From DATAYA01 sp963754235 (GTDB taxonomy: Bacteria; Pseudomonadota; Alphaproteobacteria; Acetobacterales; Acetobacteraceae), in the NCBI GenBank assembly GCA_963754235.1, contig CAVWFK010000021.1, positions 100,014-164,013 on the forward strand: a DNA stretch of 64,000 nt. Direction: 5' to 3'. The translations under genes were made by a program, and so were the position numbers. Below are positions 34,429 through 43,457 of the stretch, piece by piece (within the stretch, counting starts at the first letter, position 1; the number at the start of each line of letters is the position of its first letter). The notes beneath the pieces were generated by a model that was given only the letters and a program-made list of their open reading frames with translations, made no database searches and was not told the origin of the DNA.

Positions 34429-36227
34429 GCACGGATGCAGACGATGGCGCTGCCGAGCCGGGCCTGGACAGTGTGGGGCTGACGGTCATCAACAACTTCC
34501 TGGTGAATACATGCCGGGAAATGGGACTGGCGATGATGAAGACGGCCTATTCGTCGATCTTCAACGAAGGTCTGGACTTCTCGTGCGTCATCCTCGACCG
34601 CGACGGCGAGATGGTGGCGTACGCCGAGTTCTGCCCGGCGCAGATCGGCGCCATCCTCTACACCGTCAAATGGACGATCGAGGAGCTCGGCCTCGAAAGC
34701 TTCCGGCCCGGCGACGTCGTGATGCACAACGACCCCTATCGCGGCGGCTGCCACATGCCGGAGCACACCGTGATCAAACCGGTGTTCTTCGATGGCGAGC
34801 TCTACGGGTTTGTCGCCAACATCGCGCACGTCACCGAGATCGGCGGCAAGGCGGTCGGCGGGTTCTCCGCCGATGCGAAGGAGGTCTATCAGGAGGGCCT
34901 GCGCCTGCCGCCGATCAAGATCATCGACCAGGGGCGCCACGTCGATGATCTGTGGAAGGTCATCCTGTGCAATCACCGCACGCCGGTCACCTCCTGGGGC
35001 GACTTCCACGCCATGATCGGCTCGCTCGGCGTGGCGGAGCGCCGGCTGCATCAGGCGCTGGAGAGGCATGGCGTTGCCGGCCTGCTGGCGGCGGGAAAGT
35101 CGCTGATGGCCTATTCCGAGCAGCGCATGCGGGCCGAGCTGCGCGAACTGCCGAAGGGCGAATACGCCTTCGAGGACTGGATCGAGAACGACGGCGTCGA
35201 TCCCACGGCGCGCTACCGCATCCATTGCCTGGTCAGCGTGCGCGACGACGACATCATCTTCGATTACACAGGTTCGAGTGGGCAGGCGAAGGGCCCGTGC
35301 AACTGCACCTACGGCGTGACGGCGTCGGCCACCTACAATGCGATGCTGAACCTGACCGATCAGACGATTCCGCGCAACTCCGGCTGCTATCGCCCGATCC
35401 GGATCATCGCCCCGCCCGGCAGCGTGCTCAACGTCGCGCATCCCGGGCCGAGCGTCGGCGGCAATTCGGAGATCCACGAGCGGATCGTCGATGTCCTGTT
35501 CGGCGCGCTCTCGGCCGCGGTGCCCGAGCGGGTGGCGGCGGCGGCCGGCGCGAGTTCCTGCAACTTTCTCTTCGGCGGCGGCCGTCATCCGCAGACGGGC
35601 CAGTATTACGCGAACTATCACATCGAGGGTTCCGGCTGGGGCGCCACGATCGGCGGCGACGGCAACCATACGCAATGCCCGATCAACGGCAACTGCCGCA
35701 ACACGCCGGTGGAAGTGTTCGAAACCCGCTATCCCTGGACCGTGGAAGCCTATGGCCTCGCGCCGAAATCAGGCGGACATGGCCGCACGCGCGGCGGCCT
35801 CGGCTGCATCCGCGTGCTGCGCGTCGATGCGCCCGAGATCACCGTCTCCAGCTTCATGGACCGCCACGCGACGCGCGCCTGGGGCCTGTTCGGCGGCACG
35901 GAAGGCAGCAGCGGCGCGCTACGGGTCATGCGCGCGGGCGAGCCGGCGTGGCGGACGTTCAGCGAGGCGTTCGGCACGGTCTCGCCCAACAAGTTCGCCG
36001 ACGTGCAGCTGCATCATGGCGACCGCGTGATGATCATCAGCCCCGGCGGCGGCGGCTACGGCCTGCCGCTGGAACGCGACCCCGCGCTGGTGCTGGAGGA
36101 TGTGCGCGAGGGGCTGTACCCGGCGGAGATCGCCCGGGAGGTCTATGGCGTCGTATTGCGCGAAGCGGACGGCGACATTCTGGTCGACGCGACGGCGACG
36201 CAGCGGCAGCGAGGGGAACGCGGCTGA
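34425..36227 (+). CDS. hyuB: Hydantoinase/oxoprolinase subunit B (HyuB type)
   Basis: A 600-residue subunit B protein. Characteristic segments are TAYSSIFNEGLDFSCVILD, VVMHNDPYRGGCHMPEHTVI (metal-binding His/Asp), VANIAHVTEIGG and FDYTGSSGQAKGPCNCTYGV, with NGNCRNTPVEVFETRYP late in the chain. It carries the hydrolase or carboxylase site that works with HyuA. Both flanking genes overlap it by one to four bases, so the subunits are made in a coupled way. Substrate cannot be set from sequence; the aminotransferase in front suggests a lactam or hydantoin of an omega-amino acid. Confidence 0.93.
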   Translation: MSTDADDGAAEPGLDSVGLTVINNFLVNTCREMGLAMMKTAYSSIFNEGLDFSCVILDRDGEMVAYAEFCPAQIGAILYTVKWTIEELGLESFRPGDVVMHNDPYRGGCHMPEHTVIKPVFFDGELYGFVANIAHVTEIGGKAVGGFSADAKEVYQEGLRLPPIKIIDQGRHVDDLWKVILCNHRTPVTSWGDFHAMIGSLGVAERRLHQALERHGVAGLLAAGKSLMAYSEQRMRAELRELPKGEYAFEDWIENDGVDPTARYRIHCLVSVRDDDIIFDYTGSSGQAKGPCNCTYGVTASATYNAMLNLTDQTIPRNSGCYRPIRIIAPPGSVLNVAHPGPSVGGNSEIHERIVDVLFGALSAAVPERVAAAAGASSCNFLFGGGRHPQTGQYYANYHIEGSGWGATIGGDGNHTQCPINGNCRNTPVEVFETRYPWTVEAYGLAPKSGGHGRTRGGLGCIRVLRVDAPEITVSSFMDRHATRAWGLFGGTEGSSGALRVMRAGEPAWRTFSEAFGTVSPNKFADVQLHHGDRVMIISPGGGGYGLPLERDPALVLEDVREGLYPAEIAREVYGVVLREADGDILVDATATQRQRGERG

Positions 36228-36427
36228 TGCCAATCGCGGGCGAATGGGTTGAGTTGCCGCGTCAGCTCTATGTCACGACCGTGTGCCACTGCGATTGCTG
36301 CGGCAAGATGGTGGCGCGCCGCTTCCTGCGGCAGCATCATGAGGGCCGGCCAAAGCGCTTCTGCGACGAGGAATGCGCGAGGCTCTGGCACGAGTACCTG
36401 GCTGCCCCGCTACGGCCGGTTGCCTGA
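36227..36427 (+). CDS. Small Cys-rich protein coupled to HyuB
   Basis: A 66-residue protein whose ATG (36227) shares the last base of the hyuB TGA. It has a dense cysteine cluster, Cys20-x-Cys22-x-Cys24-Cys25, then HH at 37-38 and a treble-clef-like FCDEEC (Cys46, Cys50), so it probably binds zinc. Known acetone and acetophenone carboxylases have a small third, zinc-containing subunit next to the HyuA/HyuB-like ones; this gene may play that role, but no family match was recognised. The composition and coupling make it a real gene despite its size. Confidence 0.75.
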   Translation: MPIAGEWVELPRQLYVTTVCHCDCCGKMVARRFLRQHHEGRPKRFCDEECARLWHEYLAAPLRPVA

Positions 36428-36514
36428 TACTGAGGCCTCGTCCCGGGGCGACTGAACCGGCCAGCACCTGACAAGCCAGCACGCTCGCTATCGCAAGGCA
36501 GGAAGGGGGTTGAT

Positions 36515-36691
36515 ATGTCGAGCACTGACAAGCCCACGGCGCCGAACCTGCGGGTCTTGCTCTCGGCCCGAACTCTGTCACGTCGGCGGTTGCTGGCCTC
36601 GATGGCCGCCGCCGGGGCGCTTGCCGGGACGACACCGCAAGCCAGCGCCGCGCAGTCACTGACCAGCCTGACCTATAGCGGCCAGCGCTGA
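36515..36691 (+). pseudogene. Truncated Tat-signal protein gene (probable solute-binding protein start)
   Basis: A 58-codon open frame starting at an ATG with GGAAGGGGG upstream. It encodes a Tat-type signal: SRRRLLASMAAAGALAG, then a cleavage region ASAAQS and a short mature start LTSLTYSGQR before TGA. This looks like the front end of an exported binding protein, with the rest deleted. It follows the hyu operon by 87 bp, so it may have been the operon's transport component. Bases 36692-36853 hold nothing recognised. Confidence 0.55.
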
Positions 36692-36853
36692 GGGACGCTC
36701 TACGGCAAGCCCAGGGCGGCTATCGGCGCACTCGTCGCGATCAACCGGCCTTTTGCAAATCTGGATGCTGCGCAGAGGGGTCGGGAACGGTGCCGCAGAT
36801 CGACCCATGTTCGTCGTTATCATGGGGAGCCGACCGGCCCACCTCCGACCCCG

Positions 36854-37648
36854 TTACGCCAGCAGCGACTGCGCCCCGTCGATCCAGACCGGCGTGCCGG
36901 TGATATGGCCCGCGCGGTCCGACAGCAGGAAACAAACCAGCGCCGCGACGTCCGCGGCCGTCCCCGCCTTGTCGCCGGTAAGCGGGATCTTGCCGTGCGG
37001 GTATTCGGCCGGCCACTTTGCCTGCTCGGTGTCGCGGGGCTGCGTGTTGTCCCGGATCTCGGTCTCGATCCGGCCCGGGCAGACGGCGTTGACCCTGATG
37101 TGGTGCTTGGCAAGTTCCAGCGCCTGCATCTGCATGACCGCGACCTGGGCCGCCTTGCTCGCGGAATAGGCGGTCGCCCCCGCGCTGCCGAAGCTGCGGG
37201 TGCCGTTGATCGAGGCGGTGATGACGATCGCGCCGCCGCCCGCCCGCTTGAGGTGCGGCACGGCGAAATGCAGCGTTAGGTAAGTGCCTCGGAGGTTGGT
37301 GTTGATCGTCCTGTCCCATTCCTCTGGTTGCAGCTCATCGATCGGCGCCCAGACGCCGTTGATGCCGGCATTGGCGTGAACGAGGTCGAGCCGGCCGAAC
37401 CGGCCGACCAACTTTTCGACCGCTGCCTGCATTTGCCGGGCCTCGGCGACATCGGCGACCAGCACGACCGCTTCGCCCCCTTTGGCGCCGATTTCCTGTT
37501 CCGTCTCGCGCGCCTCGCTCTCGGTGTGGGTGAGCACCCCCACCTTAGCGCCGGCGCCGCCGAGCATGACCGCGGTCGCCTTGCCGATGCCCGAGCCGGC
37601 CCCGGTCACCAGTGCCACCTTGCCCTTCATGTTCCCATTCACGTTCAT
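36854..37648 (-). CDS. Short-chain dehydrogenase/reductase
   Basis: A 264-residue classical SDR. It has the cofactor motif TGAGSGIG, HANAGING in place of NNAG, the catalytic Ser in VITASINGT and YSASK, and the late VCPGRIETEI segment. It is probably an NAD(P)-dependent alcohol or ketone oxidoreductase. Two starts are possible (37648 and 37630). It stands alone, facing the end of the hydantoinase operon, and is divergent from msrP. Confidence 0.9.
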   Translation of the reverse strand: MNVNGNMKGKVALVTGAGSGIGKATAVMLGGAGAKVGVLTHTESEARETEQEIGAKGGEAVVLVADVAEARQMQAAVEKLVGRFGRLDLVHANAGINGVWAPIDELQPEEWDRTINTNLRGTYLTLHFAVPHLKRAGGGAIVITASINGTRSFGSAGATAYSASKAAQVAVMQMQALELAKHHIRVNAVCPGRIETEIRDNTQPRDTEQAKWPAEYPHGKIPLTGDKAGTAADVAALVCFLLSDRAGHITGTPVWIDGAQSLLA

Positions 37649-37845
37649 GGACGAAATTCCTCTGCCGCGCTGTCAACAGGGGCGCCCGCAGGGGGTTCGC
37701 TCATTTTGCGGCGATCAGGGCGTGGTGGTCGGCGCAGGCCAGGAAGTTGAACGCACGGGCTTCCCTTCCGGCTGGTCTTTCGCCACACTGCAACCACATC
37801 CCCGGCTGGGCCGAACACCCCAGGACGAGTACGGGAGAGGCTGCC

Positions 37846-38766
37846 ATGTTCATCCACGGCCGACACGGTTGGGAGCTACCGGAGCGGGCGGCGACGCCTG
37901 AGCGTTTCGTCCTCGGCCGGCGAAGCCTGTTCGCGGGCGCGGCGGCGGCCGGGCTGGCGCCGGTGGCGGCCCGCGCCGCGGCGGCCGTGGTCGATACGAA
38001 ATACCCGCCCGGCCGGGCCGTGACGCCCGCGAAGAACGCGACGACCTACAACAACTACTACGAGTTCAGCGAAGACAAGGACCTCTGGGAGGCGGCGCAG
38101 AAGCTGCCGCAGAGCCCATGGTCGATCCAGATCGGCGGCGAGGTGGAGAAGCCGTTCACCATCGCGTTGCCCGACCTGCTCAAGCAGGTGCAGCTTCAGG
38201 ATCGCGTGCTGCGCCATCGCTGCGTCGAGGCGTGGGCGATGACGGTGCCCTGGACGGGCTTTCCGCTCGCCGACCTGGTCAAGCTCGCCAAGCCGAAGGC
38301 CCCGGCCCAGTACATCGTGTTTCAGACGCTCGAGGACCGCAAGGTGATGCCGGGCCTGTCGGAGGTCTGGTACCCGTGGCCCTATATCGAGGGCCTGACG
38401 ATGGCCGAGGCGACCAACGACCTCGCCTTCGTGGCGACCGGGATGTACGGCAAGCCGGTGCCGGCGCAGAATGGCGGCCCGATCCGGCTGCTGGTGCCGT
38501 GGAAATACGGGTTCAAGTCGGCCAAGGCGCTGGCGAAGATCAGCTTCGCGACCAAGCGGCCGGTCAATTTCTGGCAGGCGATCGCGCCCAACGAATACGG
38601 CTTCTGGGCGAATGTGAACCCCGACGTGCCGCATCCGCGGTGGAGCCAGCGGAGCGAGCGCCTGATCGGCTTCGGCGAGCGGGCGCCGACGCGGATCTAC
38701 AACGGCTACGGGGAGTGGGTGGCGTCGCTTTATACCGGCATGAAGAACGAAAAGCTGTTCATGTGA
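37846..38766 (+). CDS. msrP: Protein-methionine-sulfoxide reductase catalytic subunit MsrP (YedY)
   Basis: A 306-residue periplasmic molybdopterin enzyme that repairs oxidised methionines of envelope proteins. The Tat signal has twin Arg at 25-26 (GRRSLFAGAAAAG). The motif NNYYEFSEDKD follows and Cys126 in RHRCVEAWAM is the molybdenum ligand. Near the end comes QAIAPNEYGFWANVNP. The ATG follows GGGAGAGG. The usual partner, the haem protein MsrQ, does not follow; instead a 101-residue membrane protein is coupled by a one-base stop/start overlap. Confidence 0.95.
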   Translation: MFIHGRHGWELPERAATPERFVLGRRSLFAGAAAAGLAPVAARAAAAVVDTKYPPGRAVTPAKNATTYNNYYEFSEDKDLWEAAQKLPQSPWSIQIGGEVEKPFTIALPDLLKQVQLQDRVLRHRCVEAWAMTVPWTGFPLADLVKLAKPKAPAQYIVFQTLEDRKVMPGLSEVWYPWPYIEGLTMAEATNDLAFVATGMYGKPVPAQNGGPIRLLVPWKYGFKSAKALAKISFATKRPVNFWQAIAPNEYGFWANVNPDVPHPRWSQRSERLIGFGERAPTRIYNGYGEWVASLYTGMKNEKLFM

Positions 38767-39071
38767 TGGCAGGTCGGGTGTTCGCCATTCTGGCTGCGGT
38801 CCTGCTGGTCGGCGCCTTCGCGCTGGCGACCCTGATGGAACCCGACCTTTCACTCGGCGCGGCACTGTTCTCGCTCAACGGCCACGCGTTGCAAGCCGTG
38901 CACGATGGGATCAGCGCGCATCTGGGACCTTGGGCTTGGAGCGGCGTCGCAGTTCCCGTCCTGCTGCGCCCGGTCTGGCTGATCCCGGCGTGCCTCGGGC
39001 TGGTGTGCACCGGGGCGGCGTTGACGCTGACCACGCGGCCGCCGCACCACCGCTCCCGCCGCCGGAGTTGA
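38766..39071 (+). CDS. Small membrane protein coupled to MsrP
   Basis: A 101-residue protein whose ATG overlaps the msrP TGA (TGATG). It has an N-terminal hydrophobic helix (about residues 5-25), a middle stretch with three His (NGHALQAVHDGISAH) and a second hydrophobic helix (about 68-88), then a basic tail PPHHRSRRRS. No family is recognised. It is far shorter than MsrQ (about 200 residues, six helices). The coupling suggests a role with MsrP in the membrane, which is inference. Confidence 0.7.
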   Translation: MAGRVFAILAAVLLVGAFALATLMEPDLSLGAALFSLNGHALQAVHDGISAHLGPWAWSGVAVPVLLRPVWLIPACLGLVCTGAALTLTTRPPHHRSRRRS

Positions 39072-39105
39072 ACCTTCCGGCGCAGGCTATCAAGGGAGAC
39101 AAGGC

Positions 39106-39512
39106 ATGGGCACAGCGGGGCGGAAATTCGCACCGCGATCATCCCGTACATCTTTTACAGCGACGTTGCCGCCGCGATCGACTGGCTCGCCCGCGCGTTC
39201 GGCTTCGTAGAGGAGATGCGCCATGCGACACCGCGGGGCGGAATGCACGCGCAGATGACGCTTGATGGCCAGCTCGTGATGATGGGGCAGGGCAGCGCCG
39301 AATGGCGGATGCAAAGCCCGCGCGAGACGCAGGCCGCGTCCCAGGGCGTGTTCGTCTATCTCGCCGGTGTGGATGCGCACTATGAGCGGGCGCGGGCCGC
39401 AGGTGCGGAGATCGTCCACCCGCCGCACGACGAATCCTATGGCCGCACCTATACCGCGCGCGACCTCGACGGCCATCCCTGGTTCTTCACCACGCCGCCC
39501 GCCGGGCGCTGA
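39106..39512 (+). pseudogene. VOC family protein with an N-terminal frameshift
   Basis: From the ATG at 39106 (with GGGAGACAAGG upstream) the frame soon ends, but one base over the sequence reads AEIRTAIIPYIFYSDVAAAI and on through LARAFGFVEEMRH, GVFVYLAGVDAHYERARAAG and TYTARDLDGHPWFFTTPP to the stop at 39512, a normal VOC (glyoxalase-like) protein of about 135 residues. One extra G in the GGGG run at 39117-39120 would join the start codon to the body. The gene may be intact in reality. Confidence 0.75.
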
Positions 39513-39514
39513 CC

Positions 39515-40723
39515 CTATTCGGCGGCGGCCGCAAGCTCCGCAGGCGGTCGCGGCATCGCGCGCGGAGTGGTGCCGGGCTGAAGGAAGTCCGGGCCGAGTT
39601 CACGGACGTCGTTGCAGCCGATGAACGCCATTGCGGTGGACATCTCCGCACGCAACAGCTTGAGCGCGTGTGCCGCCCCCGCCTCGCCCGCGACCGCCGT
39701 GCCGTAGAGCGGGCCGCGCCCCGCCAGCACTGCGTGCGCACCAAGCGCCAGCGCCTTGATGATGTCGCTGCCACGCCTGATGCCGCTGTCGAGCAGCACC
39801 GGCGCACGATTGCCGACCGCGTCCAGCAGCTCGGGCAGCACGCCGATCGCCGCCATCGCGGCATCGAGGTTGCGGCCGCCGTGGTTCGACACGATCACCG
39901 CATCCGCCCCCAGCGATACCGCCCGCATCGCATCATCGCCGCGCAGCACGCCTTTCACGATCAGCTTGCCCGGCCAGCGGCGGCGGAGTTCGCGCACATC
40001 CTCCCAGGTGAGGTCGTCGCCGCGCATCGCCCCGCTGTCGAGCGGGTTGCCGGTGATGCGCCGGCGCAGGTGCGGCGGATGATTTTCAAACTGCGGCATT
40101 CCGGTTGTACGCAGGTAGCGCAGCAGCACGTTCGCGAGCCAGAAGGGATGCAGCGCCATGTCGGCGACCGCGCGCGGCCCGACATGGAACGGCACCGCGA
40201 AGCCGTTGCGGCGGTTGTACTCGCGGTTGGGTGCGACCGCGGTATCGACGGTCATCATCAGCGCCTCGAAGCCGGAGGCGCGGGCGCGCTCGACCAGTTC
40301 CCAGGTCGATTTGCGCTCCTTCCAGACATAGAGCTGGAACCACAGCCGGCCGCCGGCGGCGGCGACCTTCTCGATCGCGGTGAGCGAGCCGGTCGCGAGC
40401 GTGAATGGCACTCCGAATGACGCCGCCGCGCGCGCCAGCGCCAGCTCGCCCTCGTGCCACAGCAGGCCGGCGGCACCCGTCGGCGCGATCGCAAGCGGCA
40501 TCGCGTGCGGCTTCCCGAGAATGGTCGCCTCGGTGCTGCGGTTCGAGACATCGACCAGCACGCGCGGGCGCAGCTTGATGCGGTCGAACGCGGCGCGGTT
40601 CTCGCGCAGGCTCACCTCGTCCTCGGTGCCGCGGTCGATGAACTCGAAGATGCCGCGCGGCAGGCGGCGCTGCGCCAGGCGGCGAAGGTCGGCGATGTTG
40701 AAAGCGTGGTCGAGAGCACTCAC
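39515..40723 (-). CDS. FMN-dependent alpha-hydroxy-acid oxidase/dehydrogenase
   Basis: A 402-residue enzyme of the lactate oxidase/dehydrogenase, glycolate oxidase and mandelate dehydrogenase family. Segments are the PLAIAPTGAAGLLWHEGELA strand, WFQLYVWKER (active-site Tyr), the KGVLRGDDAMRA Lys strand, VSNHGGRNLD with the catalytic His and Arg, and GIRRGSDIIKALALGA for the FMN phosphate. The GTG at 40723 overlaps the stop of the deacetylase gene by four bases. It would oxidise a 2-hydroxy acid to a 2-oxo acid. Confidence 0.92.
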   Translation of the reverse strand: MSALDHAFNIADLRRLAQRRLPRGIFEFIDRGTEDEVSLRENRAAFDRIKLRPRVLVDVSNRSTEATILGKPHAMPLAIAPTGAAGLLWHEGELALARAAASFGVPFTLATGSLTAIEKVAAAGGRLWFQLYVWKERKSTWELVERARASGFEALMMTVDTAVAPNREYNRRNGFAVPFHVGPRAVADMALHPFWLANVLLRYLRTTGMPQFENHPPHLRRRITGNPLDSGAMRGDDLTWEDVRELRRRWPGKLIVKGVLRGDDAMRAVSLGADAVIVSNHGGRNLDAAMAAIGVLPELLDAVGNRAPVLLDSGIRRGSDIIKALALGAHAVLAGRGPLYGTAVAGEAGAAHALKLLRAEMSTAMAFIGCNDVRELGPDFLQPGTTPRAMPRPPAELAAAAE

Positions 40724-41613
40724 GCCGCGTGCTCCTTGCACCATGTCGCAATCTGTTCGTGGGTCGCGAACCAGCCGCCGCCGGTGGCTTTCATGTGCGC
40801 GATCAGCCGCGCCAGCAGCGGCAGGCGGGAGCGGTGGCCGGTGACGTGCGGGTGCATCGTCAACAGGAACAGCCCGCCTTCCTCGTGCGCGCCGTCGAAT
40901 TCGGCGCAAAAAATTTCCTCGACCGCTGAGGGCGGCGTGTAGGGCCGCAGCGCCGAGAAGCGGAGGAAATTGAAATAGACCGCATCATCGCGAATCCACT
41001 CCGGCGGCAGCTCGACGATGCCCGTCGGCTCGCCGCCTTCCTCGATCTCGTAGGGGTCGTCGTCCGCCATCAGGCTGCTGTCGTAGAGCAGGCCCAGCTC
41101 CCGGATCACCCGCAGCGTGTTGACGGAGAAATCCCAGCTCGCGGTGCGCATCCCGACCGGCCGGCGGCCGGCGAGTTTTTCCAGCACGTCCGCGGCGCGG
41201 AACGAGAGATCGCGCTCGGCCTCATAAGGAAGCGTCGTGTTCGCTTCGTGAATCCAGGAATGGATGCCGATCTCGTGTCCCTCCCCCGCGACCGCGCGCA
41301 CCTCCTCGGGGTGCAGCAGGGCCGACACGGCCGGATAGAAGAACGTCGCCGGAATGCCCTCGCGCGCGAGCAGGCGGCGGATGCGCGGCACCGCCTGGCG
41401 GGCGCCGTACTGGCCCTGGCTGATGCGCATCGGGCTTTCGTCGGCGTCGCGCAGCGGGATCGTCTCGTGATCGGCATCGAAGCTCAGCGCCACGGCGCAG
41501 CGCGCGCCATTGGGCCACGCGGCGGGGCGCAGGCTGCGGCCGGCGCGGGCGCGGCCGACGATGCGGCGCCAGCTCTGCTCGGGCCACTGCCAGGGCTTCT
41601 GCTCGGTATCCAT
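40720..41613 (-). CDS. Polysaccharide deacetylase (NodB) family protein
   Basis: A 297-residue NodB-fold hydrolase. SFDADHE (residues 44-50) supplies the catalytic and metal Asp, HEIGIHSWIHEA the metal His, and GMRTASWDFS and LFLLTMHPHVTGH the later motifs. In many bacteria such cytoplasmic members are peptidoglycan or allantoin-like amidohydrolases (PuuE-related) rather than chitin enzymes. The ATG at 41613 has GGAGGGAAC upstream. It is coupled to the hydroxy-acid oxidase gene and divergent from an amidase gene. Confidence 0.88.
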   Translation of the reverse strand: MDTEQKPWQWPEQSWRRIVGRARAGRSLRPAAWPNGARCAVALSFDADHETIPLRDADESPMRISQGQYGARQAVPRIRRLLAREGIPATFFYPAVSALLHPEEVRAVAGEGHEIGIHSWIHEANTTLPYEAERDLSFRAADVLEKLAGRRPVGMRTASWDFSVNTLRVIRELGLLYDSSLMADDDPYEIEEGGEPTGIVELPPEWIRDDAVYFNFLRFSALRPYTPPSAVEEIFCAEFDGAHEEGGLFLLTMHPHVTGHRSRLPLLARLIAHMKATGGGWFATHEQIATWCKEHAA

Positions 41614-41678
41614 TCCCGGTTCCCTCCGCACGGCTTCGCGGCCATGCTGCGCCGCTGATGCGGAGGACGGAAGCGACG

Positions 41679-43097
41679 ATGACGCAGACCGACCCTGCCC
41701 GGATGGGCGCCGAGGAGATGCTGGCCCTGTTCGACCGTCGCGCGCTCAGCCCCGTCGAGGCGCTGACGGCGGTGCGGGCGCGCATCGCGCGGCTCAACCC
41801 GGTGCTCAACGCCTTCGCCTGCTTCGACGAGCGCGCCGAGGCGGCGGCCGCGGAGAGCGAGCGGCGCTGGGCGGCGGGTCGGCCCTTGGGGCTGCTCGAC
41901 GGCGTGCCCTGCACGATCAAGGATCTGGTCGATGTCGCCGGATTGCCGACGCGACGCGGCAGCCGCACGACGGAGGACGCGCCGCAGCCGGAGGACGGGC
42001 CGCTGGTGCTCGGCCTCAGGCGCGAGGGCGCGGTGATCATCGGCAAAACGACGACCACGGAGTTCGGCTGGAAGTCGCCCGGGGACTGCCCGCTGCACGG
42101 GATCACGCGCAACCCGTGGGACACGAGCCGCACGCCGGGCGGCTCTTCGTCGGGGGCGGGTGCCGCGGCGGCGGCGGGATTCGGGCCGCTGCACGTCGGC
42201 ACCGATGCCGGCGGCTCGATCCGCATCCCAGCAGCGTGGTGCGGGCTGGTCGGGCTGAAACCCAGTTTCGGGCGCGTGCCGCAATGGCCGCTCGGCGCCT
42301 TCGCGTCCGTCGCCTGCGCCGGGCCGCTCACGCGCACTGTGCGCGACGCGGCGCTGATGCTCTCGGCGATGGCGCGGTTCGACCTGCGCGACCCCTATTG
42401 CCTACCCGACGAGGCGCGGGACTGGCGGGACGGGATCGAGGACGGGGTCGCCGGGCTGCGGGTCGCAATCTTGCGCCGGCCGGGCTTCGAGGCACCGCTC
42501 GACGCCGGCGGGGCGGAGGCCTTGGGGACGGCCGCGCGGCTGCTGGCCGAAGCGGGTGCCGAGGTGGAGGAAGCCGATCCCGGCCTGCCGGACACGCGGA
42601 CGATCTTCGGCCGGGTGTGGGGGGTGGCGCTGGCGCGTCTGTGGACGCTGTTCGACGCGGATCATCGGGCGCTGCTCGATCCGGGCCTGGCCGAAATGGC
42701 CGCGGCGCAGCCGGGCATGGCGGCGGCGGAATACCTGGACGCCGAGGCGATGCGGCTGGCGGCGTCGCACGCGATGGCCCGGTTTTCGCAAAGCTTCGAC
42801 CTGGTGCTGTGCCCGACCGTGCCCGCCGGTCCACCGCTCGCGGACGCGCCCACAGAACAGGCGGATGAGGCGCTGTGGCGGGAGTGGGCGCCGTGGACTT
42901 TTACATTCAACCTCACACGCCAGCCGGCGATCACGATCCCGATGCCGCCGGCGCAGGACGGGCTGCCGCGATCGGTGCAGGTGGCGGCGGCGCTGTATCG
43001 CGATGATCTGGTGCTGCGGGCGGCGCGGGTGCTGGAGCTGGCATCGCCGTTCGCGACGCCGCCGACGGATAGCGAAATGGCGCCGAGGCTGCGTTGA
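41679..43097 (+). CDS. Amidase (amidase-signature family)
   Basis: A 472-residue amidase with the Ser-cisSer-Lys triad: Lys81 in PCTIKDLVDV, the cis-Ser in TPGGSSSGA (156-158) and the nucleophile Ser180 in GTDAGGSIRIPA. The family hydrolyses many linear amides; GatA-like function is unlikely because no gatB or gatC is nearby. The ATG at 41679 has CGGAGGAC upstream. The 65-bp gap to the divergent deacetylase gene suggests shared control. The stop overlaps the next gene. Confidence 0.92.
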   Translation: MTQTDPARMGAEEMLALFDRRALSPVEALTAVRARIARLNPVLNAFACFDERAEAAAAESERRWAAGRPLGLLDGVPCTIKDLVDVAGLPTRRGSRTTEDAPQPEDGPLVLGLRREGAVIIGKTTTTEFGWKSPGDCPLHGITRNPWDTSRTPGGSSSGAGAAAAAGFGPLHVGTDAGGSIRIPAAWCGLVGLKPSFGRVPQWPLGAFASVACAGPLTRTVRDAALMLSAMARFDLRDPYCLPDEARDWRDGIEDGVAGLRVAILRRPGFEAPLDAGGAEALGTAARLLAEAGAEVEEADPGLPDTRTIFGRVWGVALARLWTLFDADHRALLDPGLAEMAAAQPGMAAAEYLDAEAMRLAASHAMARFSQSFDLVLCPTVPAGPPLADAPTEQADEALWREWAPWTFTFNLTRQPAITIPMPPAQDGLPRSVQVAAALYRDDLVLRAARVLELASPFATPPTDSEMAPRLR

Positions 43098-43396
43098 GCA
43101 CTGGACCCCGGTTGACCAATCGGCAGTTCGCGGCGATCGCGAGGGCTCTTGCCGACCCGCGACGCTACAGCATCCTGGGCGAGATTGCGGCAGCAACCGG
43201 CCCGCTACCCTGCTGCAATCTGCGGGAAGCCGAAAAAGTCAGCGCTGCCACCATCTCCCACCACGCCAAGGAGCTTGAGACCGCCGGGCTCATCGACATT
43301 GTTCGTGAAGGAAAATTCGCCAATCTCAGGTTCAGACGCGACACGTTCGAGGCCTACCTGAAGCAGCTTTCCGAAAACCTGCAGCGGGCGAGTTGA
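43094..43396 (+). CDS. ArsR-type winged-helix regulator
   Basis: A 100-residue regulator with the ArsR fold: ALADPRRYSILGEIAA for helices 1-2, then the recognition helix VSAATISHHAKELETAGLI and the wing VREGKFANLRFRRD. A CC pair (PCCNLRE) precedes the recognition helix, but no full metal site is seen. The TTG at 43094 overlaps the amidase stop; a second TTG at 43112 is an alternative start. It probably controls the SDR gene behind it, in front of which a palindrome lies. Confidence 0.83.
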   Translation: MSTGPRLTNRQFAAIARALADPRRYSILGEIAAATGPLPCCNLREAEKVSAATISHHAKELETAGLIDIVREGKFANLRFRRDTFEAYLKQLSENLQRAS

Positions 43397-43416
43397 AACC
43401 ACCTGTCACCGCCATA

Positions 43417-43434
43417 TTTAGATGCCCGTCTAAA
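43417..43434. promoter_or_regulatory. Operator-like palindrome before the SDR gene
   Basis: TTTAGA-TGCCCG-TCTAAA is a perfect 6-bp dyad with a 6-bp spacer, 20 bp after the ArsR gene and 24 bp before the SDR start. Size and place suit an ArsR- or TetR-type dimer. Confidence 0.55.
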
Positions 43435-43457
43435 CATGACATCGGGTGGAGGTTGCA

